Assembly (NCBI GenBank): GCA_937876985.1
Contig: CALEFT010000009.1
Span: 1-64,000 of the forward strand
Direction: 5' to 3'
Length of the DNA: 64,000 nt
DNA from: an uncultured Clostridia bacterium
Lineage (GTDB): Bacteria; Bacillota; Clostridia; Saccharofermentanales; Saccharofermentanaceae
Numbering within the stretch: the stretch's first letter is position 1; the number at the start of each line of letters is the position of its first letter. Shown in pieces: positions 1-8,249 of the stretch. The notes under the pieces are model-generated. The model was not told where the DNA came from. It worked only from the letters and a program-made list of their open reading frames with translations, and searched no databases. Position numbers and translations under genes: made by a program.

Positions 1-141
1 TTATCAGCAGAAAGTTCACCCAGGAAACCCTGTTTTGATGAACTTCTTGCTGAACCAATAATCGTCGAATTAGCAATGAGGAATCTGCTGAAAACAGCCT
101 TATCAGTAAATCATAGTACCAACAAGATAAGTAGAGTATAA
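1..141 (+). CDS. C-terminal end of an upstream gene (partial, unidentified)
   Basis: Frame 1 is open from the first base to a TAA at 139-141 and encodes 46 residues. The stretch includes FDELLAEPIIVELAMRNLL, which looks like an amphipathic helix near a protein C-terminus. The start lies outside the window. I do not recognise the family. An AT-rich stretch of about 60 bp separates it from the next ribosome binding site. It could also be chance read-through of non-coding sequence. Confidence 0.4.
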   Translation, partial: LSAESSPRKPCFDELLAEPIIVELAMRNLLKTALSVNHSTNKISRV

Positions 142-202
142 TAAACGCATAAATAATTACTCGTTTTGCTTTATGTAGTTGCTTATCTATCAGGAGGTGC
201 CT

Positions 203-1927
203 ATGTCCGCTTCTAAACATAAGATTAGTTTGCTTTATCCAGATTTTGATGGCGTTAGTTATTCACTTTTATCTGCAAGAGAAATGCATGACTTAGGAAT
301 AGATCAGTTTTGTCGTGGTGTTAGTTCTAGCGAGAAGGAACAAAACCTTGTAAGCGCAGTTTTTGCTTCTGTTACTTCTGATTATCGTGTTGCAAAATAT
401 CGTGCCGATGTTTTTGAGGATTTGTATCTGAATAAGGATACAAGGAATTCTATCAAGGACTTGCTCGAGCAGATTCAAGTTATCAAGGATTTTGGAATAT
501 TAAGGAAAGAAATCGATAAGAAAACTGGACTTTGGGGACTTCTTCATAAGCTCGACTCGATTAGTGACTATATTAAGTGTGTTGAGACTCTGCGAGATTT
601 GCTTTCTAACGATAAACTTACGTCCGACGGCCTAAAAGACCTCCGAGAATACGTAAATCAGGTATACAAAGATTCGATGTTTGAGGCGATGAAGGAAGAT
701 ATCAGTCGCATTAAGGTGGAGACTAGTAATCTTCAGAGCGTGACAGTCGGTATCAATCTTAACGAGAGGTTCGAGGCGCGTAGCATTGGTCTTGTGTCTG
801 TAAATAGCGAGCCGTTTGTAAGCTCTGGCATCGTTAGTTCCTTTTCGAAAGCGCTTGCAAGCAAGGACAATATTAAGCCGACATCACAGTGGGATGGCGA
901 TATGCACTATGAGCCGATAGATGTTGCTTCTGGTGGTTTGCCAGGTAGGCTTGAGAAGATGGCTGGATTTACGATGTTGCAGAATCTTCCTGCGGCGAAC
1001 GCGGAGGTGAGAAATACGATTGTGAATATGCCGGAGGACGATACTTCCCAAGATGTGACCTATTATCTCGAACGCGTTGCTGGCAAGATGCTCAACCATA
1101 CGAGCAAGAGGCTTCGCGAGATTCTGCTCAAGTATGCGTCTATCTCGATTTCGGATGTGACAAATCTTGTGCCAGAGTTCAAGTTTTTTATTCTGATGAC
1201 TGAGTATATCGAGAAACTTCGGGCAGACGGCTATGTGTTCAATAAGGCTAGCGTTGCTGGTGACGAGACTTCGACTAGCATGGATGCGGAGGACTTCTAT
1301 AATTTGAAGCTTCTTGGAAAGCCATCCTCGGAGATTGTGCCAAACGACTTAACCTTTGATGAAGATAACTGCGTCTATGTTCTAACAGGTGCGAATCGTG
1401 GCGGCAAGACGACGCTGACTCAGGCTGTAGGGCAGCTTTTCGTGCTGGCCCAGGCAGGCGTATATGTTCCTTGTAAGGCCTTCTCATATAGGCCAGTTGA
1501 CCATGTGTTTACGCATTTTCCGGCTGACGAGGACAAGACTCTCGACTTAGGTAGACTAGGCGAGGAGTGCCAGCGCTTCAAGGAAATCTACAAGGCTGCG
1601 ACGGCTCAAAGCCTGGTGCTATTGAACGAGACATTCTCGACGACTTCTTTTGAGGAGGGGTACTACATCGCGAAGGACTCTGTCCGCGCCCTCCTTGCGA
1701 AAAGCATCCGCACTATCTACAACACACATATGCATAAGCTTGCAATGGAGCTTGATTCTATTGATTGCGGTGACAAGAAGAGAAGTGCGACCTCGCTTGT
1801 GATGCAGACAAATTCAGGCGAGCGTTCGTTCAAGGTGAAGCTTGCGCCGCCAGAAGGAAGCTCGTTTGCACACGATATTGCTGTGAAGTACGGAGTCACC
1901 TTTGAGATGCTGACTAGTGATAAGTAA
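203..1927 (+). CDS. MutS-family DNA mismatch-repair-like ATPase (short form)
   Basis: This is a 574-residue protein with a C-terminal MutS-type ABC ATPase domain. The Walker A is GANRGGKTT at about residue 396; canonical MutS has GPNMAGKST. The Walker B-like stretch LVLLNETFSTTS is at about 471-482, followed by a conserved THMH segment. The N-terminal mismatch-recognition domain of full MutS is not evident, and the length is about two thirds of MutS1. This matches the family annotated as 'MutS-related' or 'MutS domain V' protein in clostridia, whose role is not well defined. Start: a TTG at 179 would extend the frame, but AGGAGGTG at 192-199 lies just before ATG 203, which fixes the start. 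The gene stands alone; the next gene begins about 150 bp downstream. Assignment to the MutS superfamily is firm; a role in mismatch repair is inference. Confidence 0.85.
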   Translation: MSASKHKISLLYPDFDGVSYSLLSAREMHDLGIDQFCRGVSSSEKEQNLVSAVFASVTSDYRVAKYRADVFEDLYLNKDTRNSIKDLLEQIQVIKDFGILRKEIDKKTGLWGLLHKLDSISDYIKCVETLRDLLSNDKLTSDGLKDLREYVNQVYKDSMFEAMKEDISRIKVETSNLQSVTVGINLNERFEARSIGLVSVNSEPFVSSGIVSSFSKALASKDNIKPTSQWDGDMHYEPIDVASGGLPGRLEKMAGFTMLQNLPAANAEVRNTIVNMPEDDTSQDVTYYLERVAGKMLNHTSKRLREILLKYASISISDVTNLVPEFKFFILMTEYIEKLRADGYVFNKASVAGDETSTSMDAEDFYNLKLLGKPSSEIVPNDLTFDEDNCVYVLTGANRGGKTTLTQAVGQLFVLAQAGVYVPCKAFSYRPVDHVFTHFPADEDKTLDLGRLGEECQRFKEIYKAATAQSLVLLNETFSTTSFEEGYYIAKDSVRALLAKSIRTIYNTHMHKLAMELDSIDCGDKKRSATSLVMQTNSGERSFKVKLAPPEGSSFAHDIAVKYGVTFEMLTSDK

Positions 1928-2079
1928 CAATAATAGATAATAAATTTTGTAAAAGATGCTTTTCGATGAAGGTTTGTGTTTTGTGGAGGAAATGCGAAAC
2001 GAAGTTTTATAAATTGGCAACACTTTTGGTTGGGAGTAGTGATAAAATATTATCAAAGAAAATTAACGGAGGTGATATC

Positions 2080-2685
2080 ATGGCAAAGATAATCACTATT
2101 TCTAGACAATTCGGAAGTGCAGGTAGAACTATCGCGAAGCAGGTTGCTGAAAGGCTCGGATACGACTATTACGACAAAGAAATCATTGACCATGTTGCAG
2201 TAGAAACTGGTTTTAGTAAGGAATATATTGCAGAGCGCGGAGAGCATGCGCCAGGCAAGACAATTTTCTCGTTTGGACTTGAGCCGCAGGGCGTTCCTGG
2301 AGTAATGAATGGAATGAGCAGCGCCGATTATCTCTGGTGTATCCAGCGTAAAGTAATTATCGACATTGCAAACAAGGGTAAGCCTTGTGTTATCGTTGGT
2401 CGTTGTGCGGACTATATTTTGAAGGAATATGATGATGTATTGAATGTTTTTATTCACGCAAATATTGAATTCCGTAAGGATAGAATCGTTCGCCTGTATG
2501 GTTCTAGCGAGAAAGATCCTGAGAAGAGACTTAACGAGAAGGACAAGAAGCGTAAGGCGAACTACCGCTACTACACGAATCGTGAGTGGGGTGGAGTATC
2601 TAATTACGATATCTGTCTTGACACTAGTCGTCTTGGTATTGAAAAATGTATTGATATCATATGCGATCTGGCAGAGAATAAGTGA
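2080..2685 (+). CDS. Cytidylate-kinase-like family protein
   Basis: This is a 201-residue P-loop protein of the cytidylate kinase-like family (Cytidylate_kin2 type). It begins MAKIITISRQFGSAGRTIAK, where the GSAGRTIAK loop replaces a classic Walker A. Family hallmarks follow: YYDKEII, a VIVGRCADYIL segment, and a LID-like region rich in Lys/Arg (EKDKKRKANYRYYTNREW). Members are common in Firmicutes alongside a true Cmk; whether this one phosphorylates CMP is not established. The longer frame from 1966 has no ribosome binding site, while GGAGGTG lies just before ATG 2080. The gene is single and followed by a strong hairpin terminator. Confidence 0.85.
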   Translation: MAKIITISRQFGSAGRTIAKQVAERLGYDYYDKEIIDHVAVETGFSKEYIAERGEHAPGKTIFSFGLEPQGVPGVMNGMSSADYLWCIQRKVIIDIANKGKPCVIVGRCADYILKEYDDVLNVFIHANIEFRKDRIVRLYGSSEKDPEKRLNEKDKKRKANYRYYTNREWGGVSNYDICLDTSRLGIEKCIDIICDLAENK

Positions 2686-2710
2686 TATTAGTCTGAGAAC
2701 ATTATTGCTG

Positions 2711-2746
2711 ACGCAGTAGTCATTTATGGCTGCTGCGTTTTGTTTT
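2711..2746 (+). terminator. Rho-independent terminator after the cytidylate-kinase-like gene
   Basis: The arms ACGCAGTAGTC and GGCTGCTGCGT pair over about 11 positions, including G-T pairs, and are followed by TTTGTTTTAT. The hairpin lies 25 bp after the stop codon. Confidence 0.8.
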
Positions 2747-2897
2747 ATATCGAAAACATACCGAATAATTACAAATAAATGTATATTTGTCGGAACACAG
2801 GGCCTTATTCTTGCTCATATAATGTGTAAGCATTTATACGCTATCTTACAAATAGAAGACAAATCTCTCTTTGCCTCAGCTAAAAAAACTAATGTAG

Positions 2898-2906
2898 TGA
2901 TATAAT
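2898..2906 (+). promoter_or_regulatory. Extended -10 promoter element upstream of yqhQ
   Basis: TGATATAAT at 2898-2906 is a consensus extended -10 element (TGn followed by TATAAT). No good -35 is seen 17 bp upstream, as is usual for extended -10 promoters. It lies about 35 bp before the start codon at 2942. A second TATAAT near 2819 is less well placed. Confidence 0.5.
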
Positions 2907-2941
2907 AAAGTGTATTTTTATGAATATGAGGAGGAAACTAT

Positions 2942-4156
2942 ATGTCTGAGAATATGAATGATAATGTAAATGATTTGAAGATAGATGATGCACTAGATAC
3001 AAGTGAAAGCGCAAAGACAGTTGAGACACAAGAAGTAGAAGTTGCTCAAGAGGTAATAGCAGAAGTATCTTCTGAGAATAATGCTAATGATGATAAGGTG
3101 TCCCAAGCTGATAGGAGTGGCAAGAAAGATAAGAAGGATAAGAAGGATAAGAAGGATTGTAAGACATGTGATTCTGCTAACACCAAGAAGACAACTATTG
3201 GTGGTCAGGCTCTTATTGAGGGTATCATGATGTGCGGACCTAAGAGAACTTGCATGGCAGTTCGTAAGGGTGACGGAACTATTCATATCGAGGAAGTTGT
3301 TCAGAGCGATAGAGTGAGCTTTTTCGAAAAGGTTCCATTTATTAGAGGATGCATTAAGTTTTATAAGATGCTCGTTACTGGTACTGGCGCGATTATGAAG
3401 TCGGCGGAGATTTCTGAGGAGGGTTTGCCAGAGGATGAGAAGTCTAAGGAGAACAAGGCCGAGGTCAAGAAGAGCCGACTAGATAAGTTCCTAGAGAAGC
3501 ACTACAATTTGGCACTGACATTCTCTGCGATTTTGGGAATTCTACTTAGCGTAGGATTATTCATTTTGCTTCCTAGAGCGATTGTGGATTTGGCGCTTTT
3601 CTTGTTGGGCGGTAAGCTTTCCGGTACTTTGGCTACAAGTATTTTGTGGAATTGTGTTGAGGGTATTTTGAGAATTGCGATTTTCTTGATTTATTTGTCT
3701 CTTGTTAGCAAGATGCCTGATATTGCGAGAGTTTGGCAATACCATGGAGCTGAGCATAAGACAATTGCCTGCTATGAAGCTAGACAGGAGCTTACTGTTG
3801 AGAACATTAAAAAGCATGTTAGATTCCATCCAAGATGTGGTACTGCATTTATGTTTATCGTGCTGATGATTTCGATTTTTGTCTATACGATTATTGGTGC
3901 GATTGTAGGTGATCAGAATCCGATTGTTAATATTGCAATTAGAATAATTTTTATTCCGATTATTTGCGGAATTGCATATGAGATTTTGAGATTTGTTGGT
4001 CGTCATTCTGAGAAGGGGCTTTGTAAGGTTTTGTGTAAGCCAGGCTTGTGGCTTCAGAAGTTTACTACTAGAGAGCCTGACGACAAGATGATCGAGGTTG
4101 CTATCTGTGCTATGCAGGCAGTAATTCCGGAGAACGATAACGATGACAATTGGTAA
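2942..4156 (+). CDS. yqhQ: DUF1385 family membrane protein (YqhQ-like)
   Basis: This is a 404-residue protein of the DUF1385/YqhQ family. Residues 1-80 are low-complexity, acidic then lysine-rich, with a KKDKKDKKDKKD run encoded by a 9-bp DNA repeat. The family core begins at TTIGGQALIEGIMMCGPKR (about residue 82). Hydrophobic segments lie at about 189-226, 228-258, 302-323 and 327-347. The signature HGAEHKTIACYE and HPRCGTAF motifs lie between them and suggest a metal or cofactor site. YqhQ genes often neighbour translation genes such as rpmE and prmC, and here the 3' end overlaps prmC by 14 bp. A GAGGAGGAAAC ribosome binding site precedes ATG 2942. Its biochemical function is not known. The acidic, lysine-rich N-terminal tail is an addition to the family core. 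Confidence 0.9.
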   Translation: MSENMNDNVNDLKIDDALDTSESAKTVETQEVEVAQEVIAEVSSENNANDDKVSQADRSGKKDKKDKKDKKDCKTCDSANTKKTTIGGQALIEGIMMCGPKRTCMAVRKGDGTIHIEEVVQSDRVSFFEKVPFIRGCIKFYKMLVTGTGAIMKSAEISEEGLPEDEKSKENKAEVKKSRLDKFLEKHYNLALTFSAILGILLSVGLFILLPRAIVDLALFLLGGKLSGTLATSILWNCVEGILRIAIFLIYLSLVSKMPDIARVWQYHGAEHKTIACYEARQELTVENIKKHVRFHPRCGTAFMFIVLMISIFVYTIIGAIVGDQNPIVNIAIRIIFIPIICGIAYEILRFVGRHSEKGLCKVLCKPGLWLQKFTTREPDDKMIEVAICAMQAVIPENDNDDNW

Positions 4157-5054
4157 TGCGTTAGATCAAGCTAGAGAGATTTTAAGTGGAGCCTTCGGCG
4201 ATGATTCATCGTCGGAGGCAATCGCTATATTGGCGCATGTGTTGGACAAAAGTCCACTTGTAATTATTGCCGAGGCCGACGAGATAAGAAAAACGGAGTT
4301 TTCGAGTGAAGAGGAGACGAAGTTTTTCGAGTATGTGAGAAGAAGAGCGAAGTCTGAACCGAAGCAGTATATTGAGGGCAAGGCTTATTTTTATCGCGAG
4401 GAATATTTTGTTGGGCCTGGAGTTTTGATTCCTAGGCCAGATACGGAGATTCTTGTTGAGACTTCGTTCAATCTGCTCCTCGATAAGTTACGGCTTGAGG
4501 GTAAGAATACATGTAAGGTGGTAGACCTTTGTACAGGAACTGGCTGTGTTGGAATATCGCTTGCTAATGAGCTCTCGCGCAAAGGGATTATCTACGACTT
4601 GATTCTGGTGGATATTTCTGATGAAGCGATAAATTATGCGAATAAGAATGTCGCATCGTGCCTTAAGCTTATGCCTGATTGCAAGGTGAGAGTAGTTAAA
4701 GCAGACGTTCTGCAAGACGAACTTAGTAATATCACGCCTAGCTGTGACATTATCGTTTCTAATCCACCATATGTAACGAGCGAAGAGATGGAAGAACTCG
4801 ATGATAGTGTAAGGGAATTTGAGCCAAGGCTCGCGCTTTATGGCGGAAGAGATGATGGAATGCTTTTCTATGAGGTTATTACTCGTAAGGCGCTACAAGT
4901 TCTTGGTGTTCGCGGAATACTTGCTTTTGAGCATGGATATTTGCAAGGGGATGCGACACGCCGAGTGCTAAGCGATGCGGGTCTTGACAAGGTATCGACT
5001 ATTAAGGATTTTGGCGGAAATGATAGAGTGACATATGGTATCATCCGCGAATAA
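4143..5054 (+). CDS. prmC: Peptide chain release factor N5-glutamine methyltransferase PrmC
   Basis: This 303-residue class I SAM methyltransferase modifies the GGQ glutamine of release factors. The SAM-binding motif I, VVDLCTGTGCVGISLA, is at about 126-141. The catalytic NPPY motif (IIVSNPPYVTSEE) is at about 203-215. The N-terminal helical domain carries the LIPRPDTEILVE segment typical of PrmC. The length is slightly above the usual 280-290 residues. The ATG lies inside the end of yqhQ (14-bp overlap), with GGAGA about 7 nt upstream, so the two are probably translationally coupled. The DUF951 gene follows after 12 bp in the same operon. Confidence 0.95.
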   Translation: MTIGNALDQAREILSGAFGDDSSSEAIAILAHVLDKSPLVIIAEADEIRKTEFSSEEETKFFEYVRRRAKSEPKQYIEGKAYFYREEYFVGPGVLIPRPDTEILVETSFNLLLDKLRLEGKNTCKVVDLCTGTGCVGISLANELSRKGIIYDLILVDISDEAINYANKNVASCLKLMPDCKVRVVKADVLQDELSNITPSCDIIVSNPPYVTSEEMEELDDSVREFEPRLALYGGRDDGMLFYEVITRKALQVLGVRGILAFEHGYLQGDATRRVLSDAGLDKVSTIKDFGGNDRVTYGIIRE

Positions 5055-5066
5055 CGGTAGGTGAAT

Positions 5067-5273
5067 ATGGCAAATAAGTTTTTTATGTATAAATATCAGG
5101 CTGGCGACAATGTGACGCTTAAGAAAAAGCACCCTTGCGGAAGCAATAACTGGCAGGTGGTTCGTGCCGGCCAGAAAATCGAGCTTGTTTGTCTTGGTTG
5201 CGGCCACAAAAATGAAATGCACCGCGAGACCCTTGAGAAGGCTACGGTGCAGGTCAAAAATCAAGATACTTGA
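5067..5273 (+). CDS. DUF951 family small zinc-ribbon-like protein
   Basis: This is a 68-residue protein matching DUF951 (YyzM-like). It has the order Y-Q-AGDNVTLKKKHPCGSNNW, then GQKIELVCLGCGH. The cysteines in HPCG and CLGCG look like metal ligands. Small basic proteins of this family are common in Firmicutes; the function is unproven, though RNA or nucleic-acid binding is often suggested. A GTG at 5061 is in frame, but TAGGTGA is best spaced for ATG 5067. It closes the yqhQ-prmC operon. Confidence 0.85.
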   Translation: MANKFFMYKYQAGDNVTLKKKHPCGSNNWQVVRAGQKIELVCLGCGHKNEMHRETLEKATVQVKNQDT

Positions 5274-5295
5274 GAAAAATCAGTTTACAACTAAG

Positions 5296-6243
5296 TTAGT
5301 TAAACTCCCTTTGCGAAAAGCATATATATCTACCATCAATATCCTCGCATACGAATTCGCGATTGTTAGAGGAATCGCTTCCGCTTGAAATAGAAGGAAG
5401 CTCCTTAATGATTGTTACGCCCTTTTGTATGAGTTCATTTTGCATTAGCATTGGTTCAGAAACATAGATGTACTGATCATATAGGACTAGGCCATTTGTT
5501 ATTTCTCTTAATGGCTTTGTTGCTAACGAATTAGAAGGGCCTTCAACAAGAACGATGGAAATATTGTCTCTATCTAGTCTAATGTGAGGCATAGTCTCGT
5601 CGCTAAGATGTGTTGCCATAAAGCCTAGCTTATCTTCGTAGAAAAGACATGTTCTTATAGGATCAGCGCAGACGAGAATAGAGGCCGATTGGTTCATTAG
5701 GTGTAGGCCAGAGCCTGCCTTTGTCTGTGACTCGTCATCGTTTGAGTTATTTATATTATTTGCAATATTTGTATTCGAGTTATCGGAGCTAATAGTTGGT
5801 GCACTATCTTTCGCAAGAGAAGAGGAATCTGTTTGAGACTTTGTAGTGATTGTCTCGCCTGGCTTAAAGCCAAGAAGAGGCTTCATGAAAGCTTTTTCTT
5901 TCTCGTCAAGAGAACTAGTAATCTCGTAACGCTTCATGATTTCTTCAGTGGTTGGATTTGTTGGGACAACGCGAAGCGCCTCAATGCCCTCGCAGTATTC
6001 TAGGAGATTTATAAAACGCATATAAAGCGGCAAAATCTCGTCGCACGAAGAAGGCAGGTCGCGCTTTCCATGGAGAAACTGCATTCCGTACTCGATAGCT
6101 AGCGGTGGGAGCGCAGCAAAAAGTCTATTAAGGAAAACGGACTCGTCTTTGGCTAGGTCGGAGCAGTCTCCAACATCGATAACCTTGGCGATATACGCGA
6201 ATACTTCATTTATGTCATGCTCTGGATATTTGTTGTTAAGCAT
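5296..6243 (-). CDS. VOC (glyoxalase/bleomycin-resistance) domain protein with unknown N-terminal domain
   Basis: This is a 315-residue protein. The C-terminal 110 residues resemble a vicinal-oxygen-chelate domain: SILVCADPIRTCLFYEDKLGF, then PHIRLDRDNISIVLVEG, and a terminal DIDGRYICFSQ. Residues 1-140 form an acidic, helical region I do not recognise. The two parts are joined by a low-complexity Ser/Asn/Asp-rich linker (about 150-200). Start: the frame is open to 6357, but AAAGGGGATTATT immediately precedes the ATG at 6243. It is convergent with the DUF951 gene and divergent from the deacylase gene. Substrate and metal use cannot be told from sequence. Confidence 0.7.
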   Translation of the reverse strand: MLNNKYPEHDINEVFAYIAKVIDVGDCSDLAKDESVFLNRLFAALPPLAIEYGMQFLHGKRDLPSSCDEILPLYMRFINLLEYCEGIEALRVVPTNPTTEEIMKRYEITSSLDEKEKAFMKPLLGFKPGETITTKSQTDSSSLAKDSAPTISSDNSNTNIANNINNSNDDESQTKAGSGLHLMNQSASILVCADPIRTCLFYEDKLGFMATHLSDETMPHIRLDRDNISIVLVEGPSNSLATKPLREITNGLVLYDQYIYVSEPMLMQNELIQKGVTIIKELPSISSGSDSSNNREFVCEDIDGRYICFSQREFN

Positions 6244-6350
6244 AATAATCCCCTTTGATTTTTTGAATATTCTACCACATATGCGGAAAGTAGGTGTAAA
6301 ATCTATTCGAATCAGCAGAGCTTTTGCTCGAAGTTTTTTGGGAGGCACAA

Positions 6351-6842
6351 ATGGCAATCAAGAAGACAAATGTAATGCGCATTCTAGACAAGGCGAAGAT
6401 TAAGTACGAGGCACTCGAATATGAGTATGACGAGAATGACCTTGCTGGCACACATGTTGCGGATTTCCTTGGCTTTGAGTATGGAGAAGTATTTAAGACT
6501 TTGGTTCTTCGTTCTGCTCCGAAAAGCTTCCACGTCTGCCTCCTAGCAGTTGACCAGGAGCTCGACTTAAAGAAAGCAGCTCGCGCAATTGGCGTCAAGA
6601 AGATAGAGATGCTCCACGTCAAGGAACTAGAGGGCATCACTGGCTACATAAGAGGAGGCTGCTCGCCGATTGGCATGAAGTCCAACTTCCCAGTCTTCAT
6701 TGACGACAAGATAAATCAGGTAGAGCTCGTGTCGATAAGTGCTGGTAAGCGTGGCACACAGGTGCGTCTTAATATGGATGACCTAATTAGCTTTACGAAG
6801 GCGACAGTCGTTTCATTGTCGTTTGACAAGGAAGATGAATAA
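6351..6842 (+). CDS. Cys-tRNA(Pro)/aminoacyl-tRNA deacylase, YbaK/EbsC family
   Basis: This 163-residue protein belongs to the YbaK/EbsC editing family, which hydrolyses mis-acylated tRNA such as Cys-tRNA(Pro). The family pattern is visible: a VFKTLVLRSAPKSFHVCLLAVDQELDLKK core, then IGVKKIEMLH and the GYIRGGCSPIGMK loop, with a C-terminal ISAGKRGTQV strand. The expected length is 155-165. GGGAGGCACAA precedes ATG 6351, ruling out the TTG at 6324. It is divergently transcribed from the VOC gene. An A/T-rich symmetric stretch just after the stop (6841-6870) may weakly terminate it. Confidence 0.9.
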   Translation: MAIKKTNVMRILDKAKIKYEALEYEYDENDLAGTHVADFLGFEYGEVFKTLVLRSAPKSFHVCLLAVDQELDLKKAARAIGVKKIEMLHVKELEGITGYIRGGCSPIGMKSNFPVFIDDKINQVELVSISAGKRGTQVRLNMDDLISFTKATVVSLSFDKEDE

Positions 6843-6961
6843 CAACAAATTTGTTTTTTTGTTGTATTTTTTGCCAAACTTTTCGAAAAGGGCGACAAAA
6901 CTAACTTAGCCTATGGCTCAAATTTCTACTTGCTATGGTAAAATTATAGAAATATGGTTCT

Positions 6962-6984
6962 GATACACGAGGTTTTTGTGTATC
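6962..6984 (+). promoter_or_regulatory. Inverted repeat in the 5' region of the GH5 gene
   Basis: GATACAC (6962-6968) and GTGTATC (6978-6984) form a perfect 7-bp inverted repeat with a 9-nt spacer, about 33 bp before the GH5 start codon and downstream of a likely -10 (TAAAAT near 6939). It may be an operator or a 5' mRNA hairpin. There is no U-tract, so it is not a terminator. Confidence 0.4.
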
Positions 6985-7017
6985 GACGATGACACAAATC
7001 AAACACCGGAGGTCGTT

Positions 7018-8220
7018 ATGTTAAGAAATAAGAGATTTTTCGCAGCATTCACATTGATGGTTATGTTGGTGGGCGCCTTGGCTTCATGCTCTGAGGCACT
7101 TCCTGAGGAGACACTTCCATCTACAACTGCTCCTACTACTACAACAATTGAGGCTACTACGACTACTGAAGCTACAACTACAGTAGAAGAGACTGATCCA
7201 CCGCTTGTTTTTAGTACTGCGGTTGTTACTGAGCGTGTTGTTGACTTGTATGGTCAGCTTTCTGTAGAGGGTACAAACCTTGTTGATTCCGCTGGAATTC
7301 CAATTCAGCTTAAGGGAATGAGTACATACGGAATGAATGCTATTGGTGACTTCCTTAATGAAGACACAGTTCAGACTTTGGCTGAAGACTGGGGATGTTC
7401 TGTTATTCGTCTAGCTATGTATACTATGGGTACACCAGATGGATATATTCATGATCCTGATAAGTATTTTACTAAGATGTGCGAGTGCATTGACCTTTGT
7501 GTAGATCAGGGTGTTTATGTAATCGTTGACTGGCATATTCTTTTCGATGGAGACCCTACACAGTATCAGGCTGAGGCTATTGATTTCTTTGATAGAATTT
7601 CTGCACTCTATGCTGATTGTCCTAATGTAATCTATGAGATTTGTAATGAGCCAAATGGCATGCGTTATGATGATGAGACTCAGCCAGTAGATTGGGATAA
7701 CTGCATTCGTCCATATGCTGAGGAAGTAATTGACGCTATCCGTGCAAATGACGAGGACAACATCATTATCGTTGGTACAAGCACATGGAGCCAGGATGTA
7801 GATATTGCAGCACAAAATCCTCTTGAGGGTGATAACCTAATGTACACACTTCATTTCTATGCTGGTTCTCATGGACAAGATCACAGAGACCGTGTAGTAG
7901 CTGCTGTTGAAGCTGGTTTGCCAATTTTCTGTACAGAGTGGGGAACAACAAGAGACTCTGGTGCCGGAGAAGTATTCTATGAAGAATCTTATGCTTGGTT
8001 AAGTCTTCTAGAAGAGTATAATATTAGTTGGTGTAACTGGTCTATCGGAGGAAGTAACACAGAGGCATCGAATGCTCTCAAGTTTATCTCTAATATCCTA
8101 ACAGTTCAGGAGAAGTATGAAGGACACTGGCCAGATGAGTTTATTTCTCGTTCAGGACTATTTGTTCGTGATATGATTCTTGGAAGACCATTTGACATCA
8201 ATAACTATATTGAAGAATAA
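7018..8220 (+). CDS. Secreted glycoside hydrolase family 5 lipoprotein (endoglucanase-like)
   Basis: This 400-residue protein has a lipoprotein signal (MLRNKRFFAAF...LVGALASC, lipobox LASC) and a Thr/Glu-rich linker (about 30-65). A GH5 (beta/alpha)8 barrel follows. Catalytic-site features are visible: IRLAMYT, YVIVDWHIL, the acid/base Glu in YEICNEPNG (about residue 220), YTLHFYAGSHG, and the nucleophile Glu in FCTEWGTT. The pattern fits cellulase-like GH5 (perhaps subfamily 2); true substrate could be cellulose, xyloglucan or mannan. It would be anchored on the outer face of the membrane, with no carbohydrate-binding module or dockerin. GGAGG lies 5 nt before ATG 7018; the track-length extension to 6976 has none. 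The downstream CapA-type lipoprotein is 29 bp away, so probably cotranscribed. Confidence 0.9.
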   Translation: MLRNKRFFAAFTLMVMLVGALASCSEALPEETLPSTTAPTTTTIEATTTTEATTTVEETDPPLVFSTAVVTERVVDLYGQLSVEGTNLVDSAGIPIQLKGMSTYGMNAIGDFLNEDTVQTLAEDWGCSVIRLAMYTMGTPDGYIHDPDKYFTKMCECIDLCVDQGVYVIVDWHILFDGDPTQYQAEAIDFFDRISALYADCPNVIYEICNEPNGMRYDDETQPVDWDNCIRPYAEEVIDAIRANDEDNIIIVGTSTWSQDVDIAAQNPLEGDNLMYTLHFYAGSHGQDHRDRVVAAVEAGLPIFCTEWGTTRDSGAGEVFYEESYAWLSLLEEYNISWCNWSIGGSNTEASNALKFISNILTVQEKYEGHWPDEFISRSGLFVRDMILGRPFDINNYIEE

Positions 8221-8249
8221 GCTTTCTTATTCGAGTACAAGGTGGAGAC

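Noticed and set aside
2444..2719. 91-residue plus-strand frame overlapping the cytidylate-kinase-like gene
   Set aside because: It is an alternate frame of that gene, Arg/Thr-rich, and without a ribosome binding site.
3121..3165. Tandem repeat in yqhQ as a CRISPR-like array
   Set aside because: It is a 9-bp in-frame coding repeat without spacers.
3557..4006. 149-residue minus-strand frame inside yqhQ
   Set aside because: It is a shadow of a clear DUF1385 gene; low-complexity product rich in Asn and no ribosome binding site.
6841..6870. Terminator after the EbsC/YbaK gene
   Set aside because: The stem is AT-only and short (AACAAATTTGTT); I mention it in the gene entry but cannot support it as a feature.
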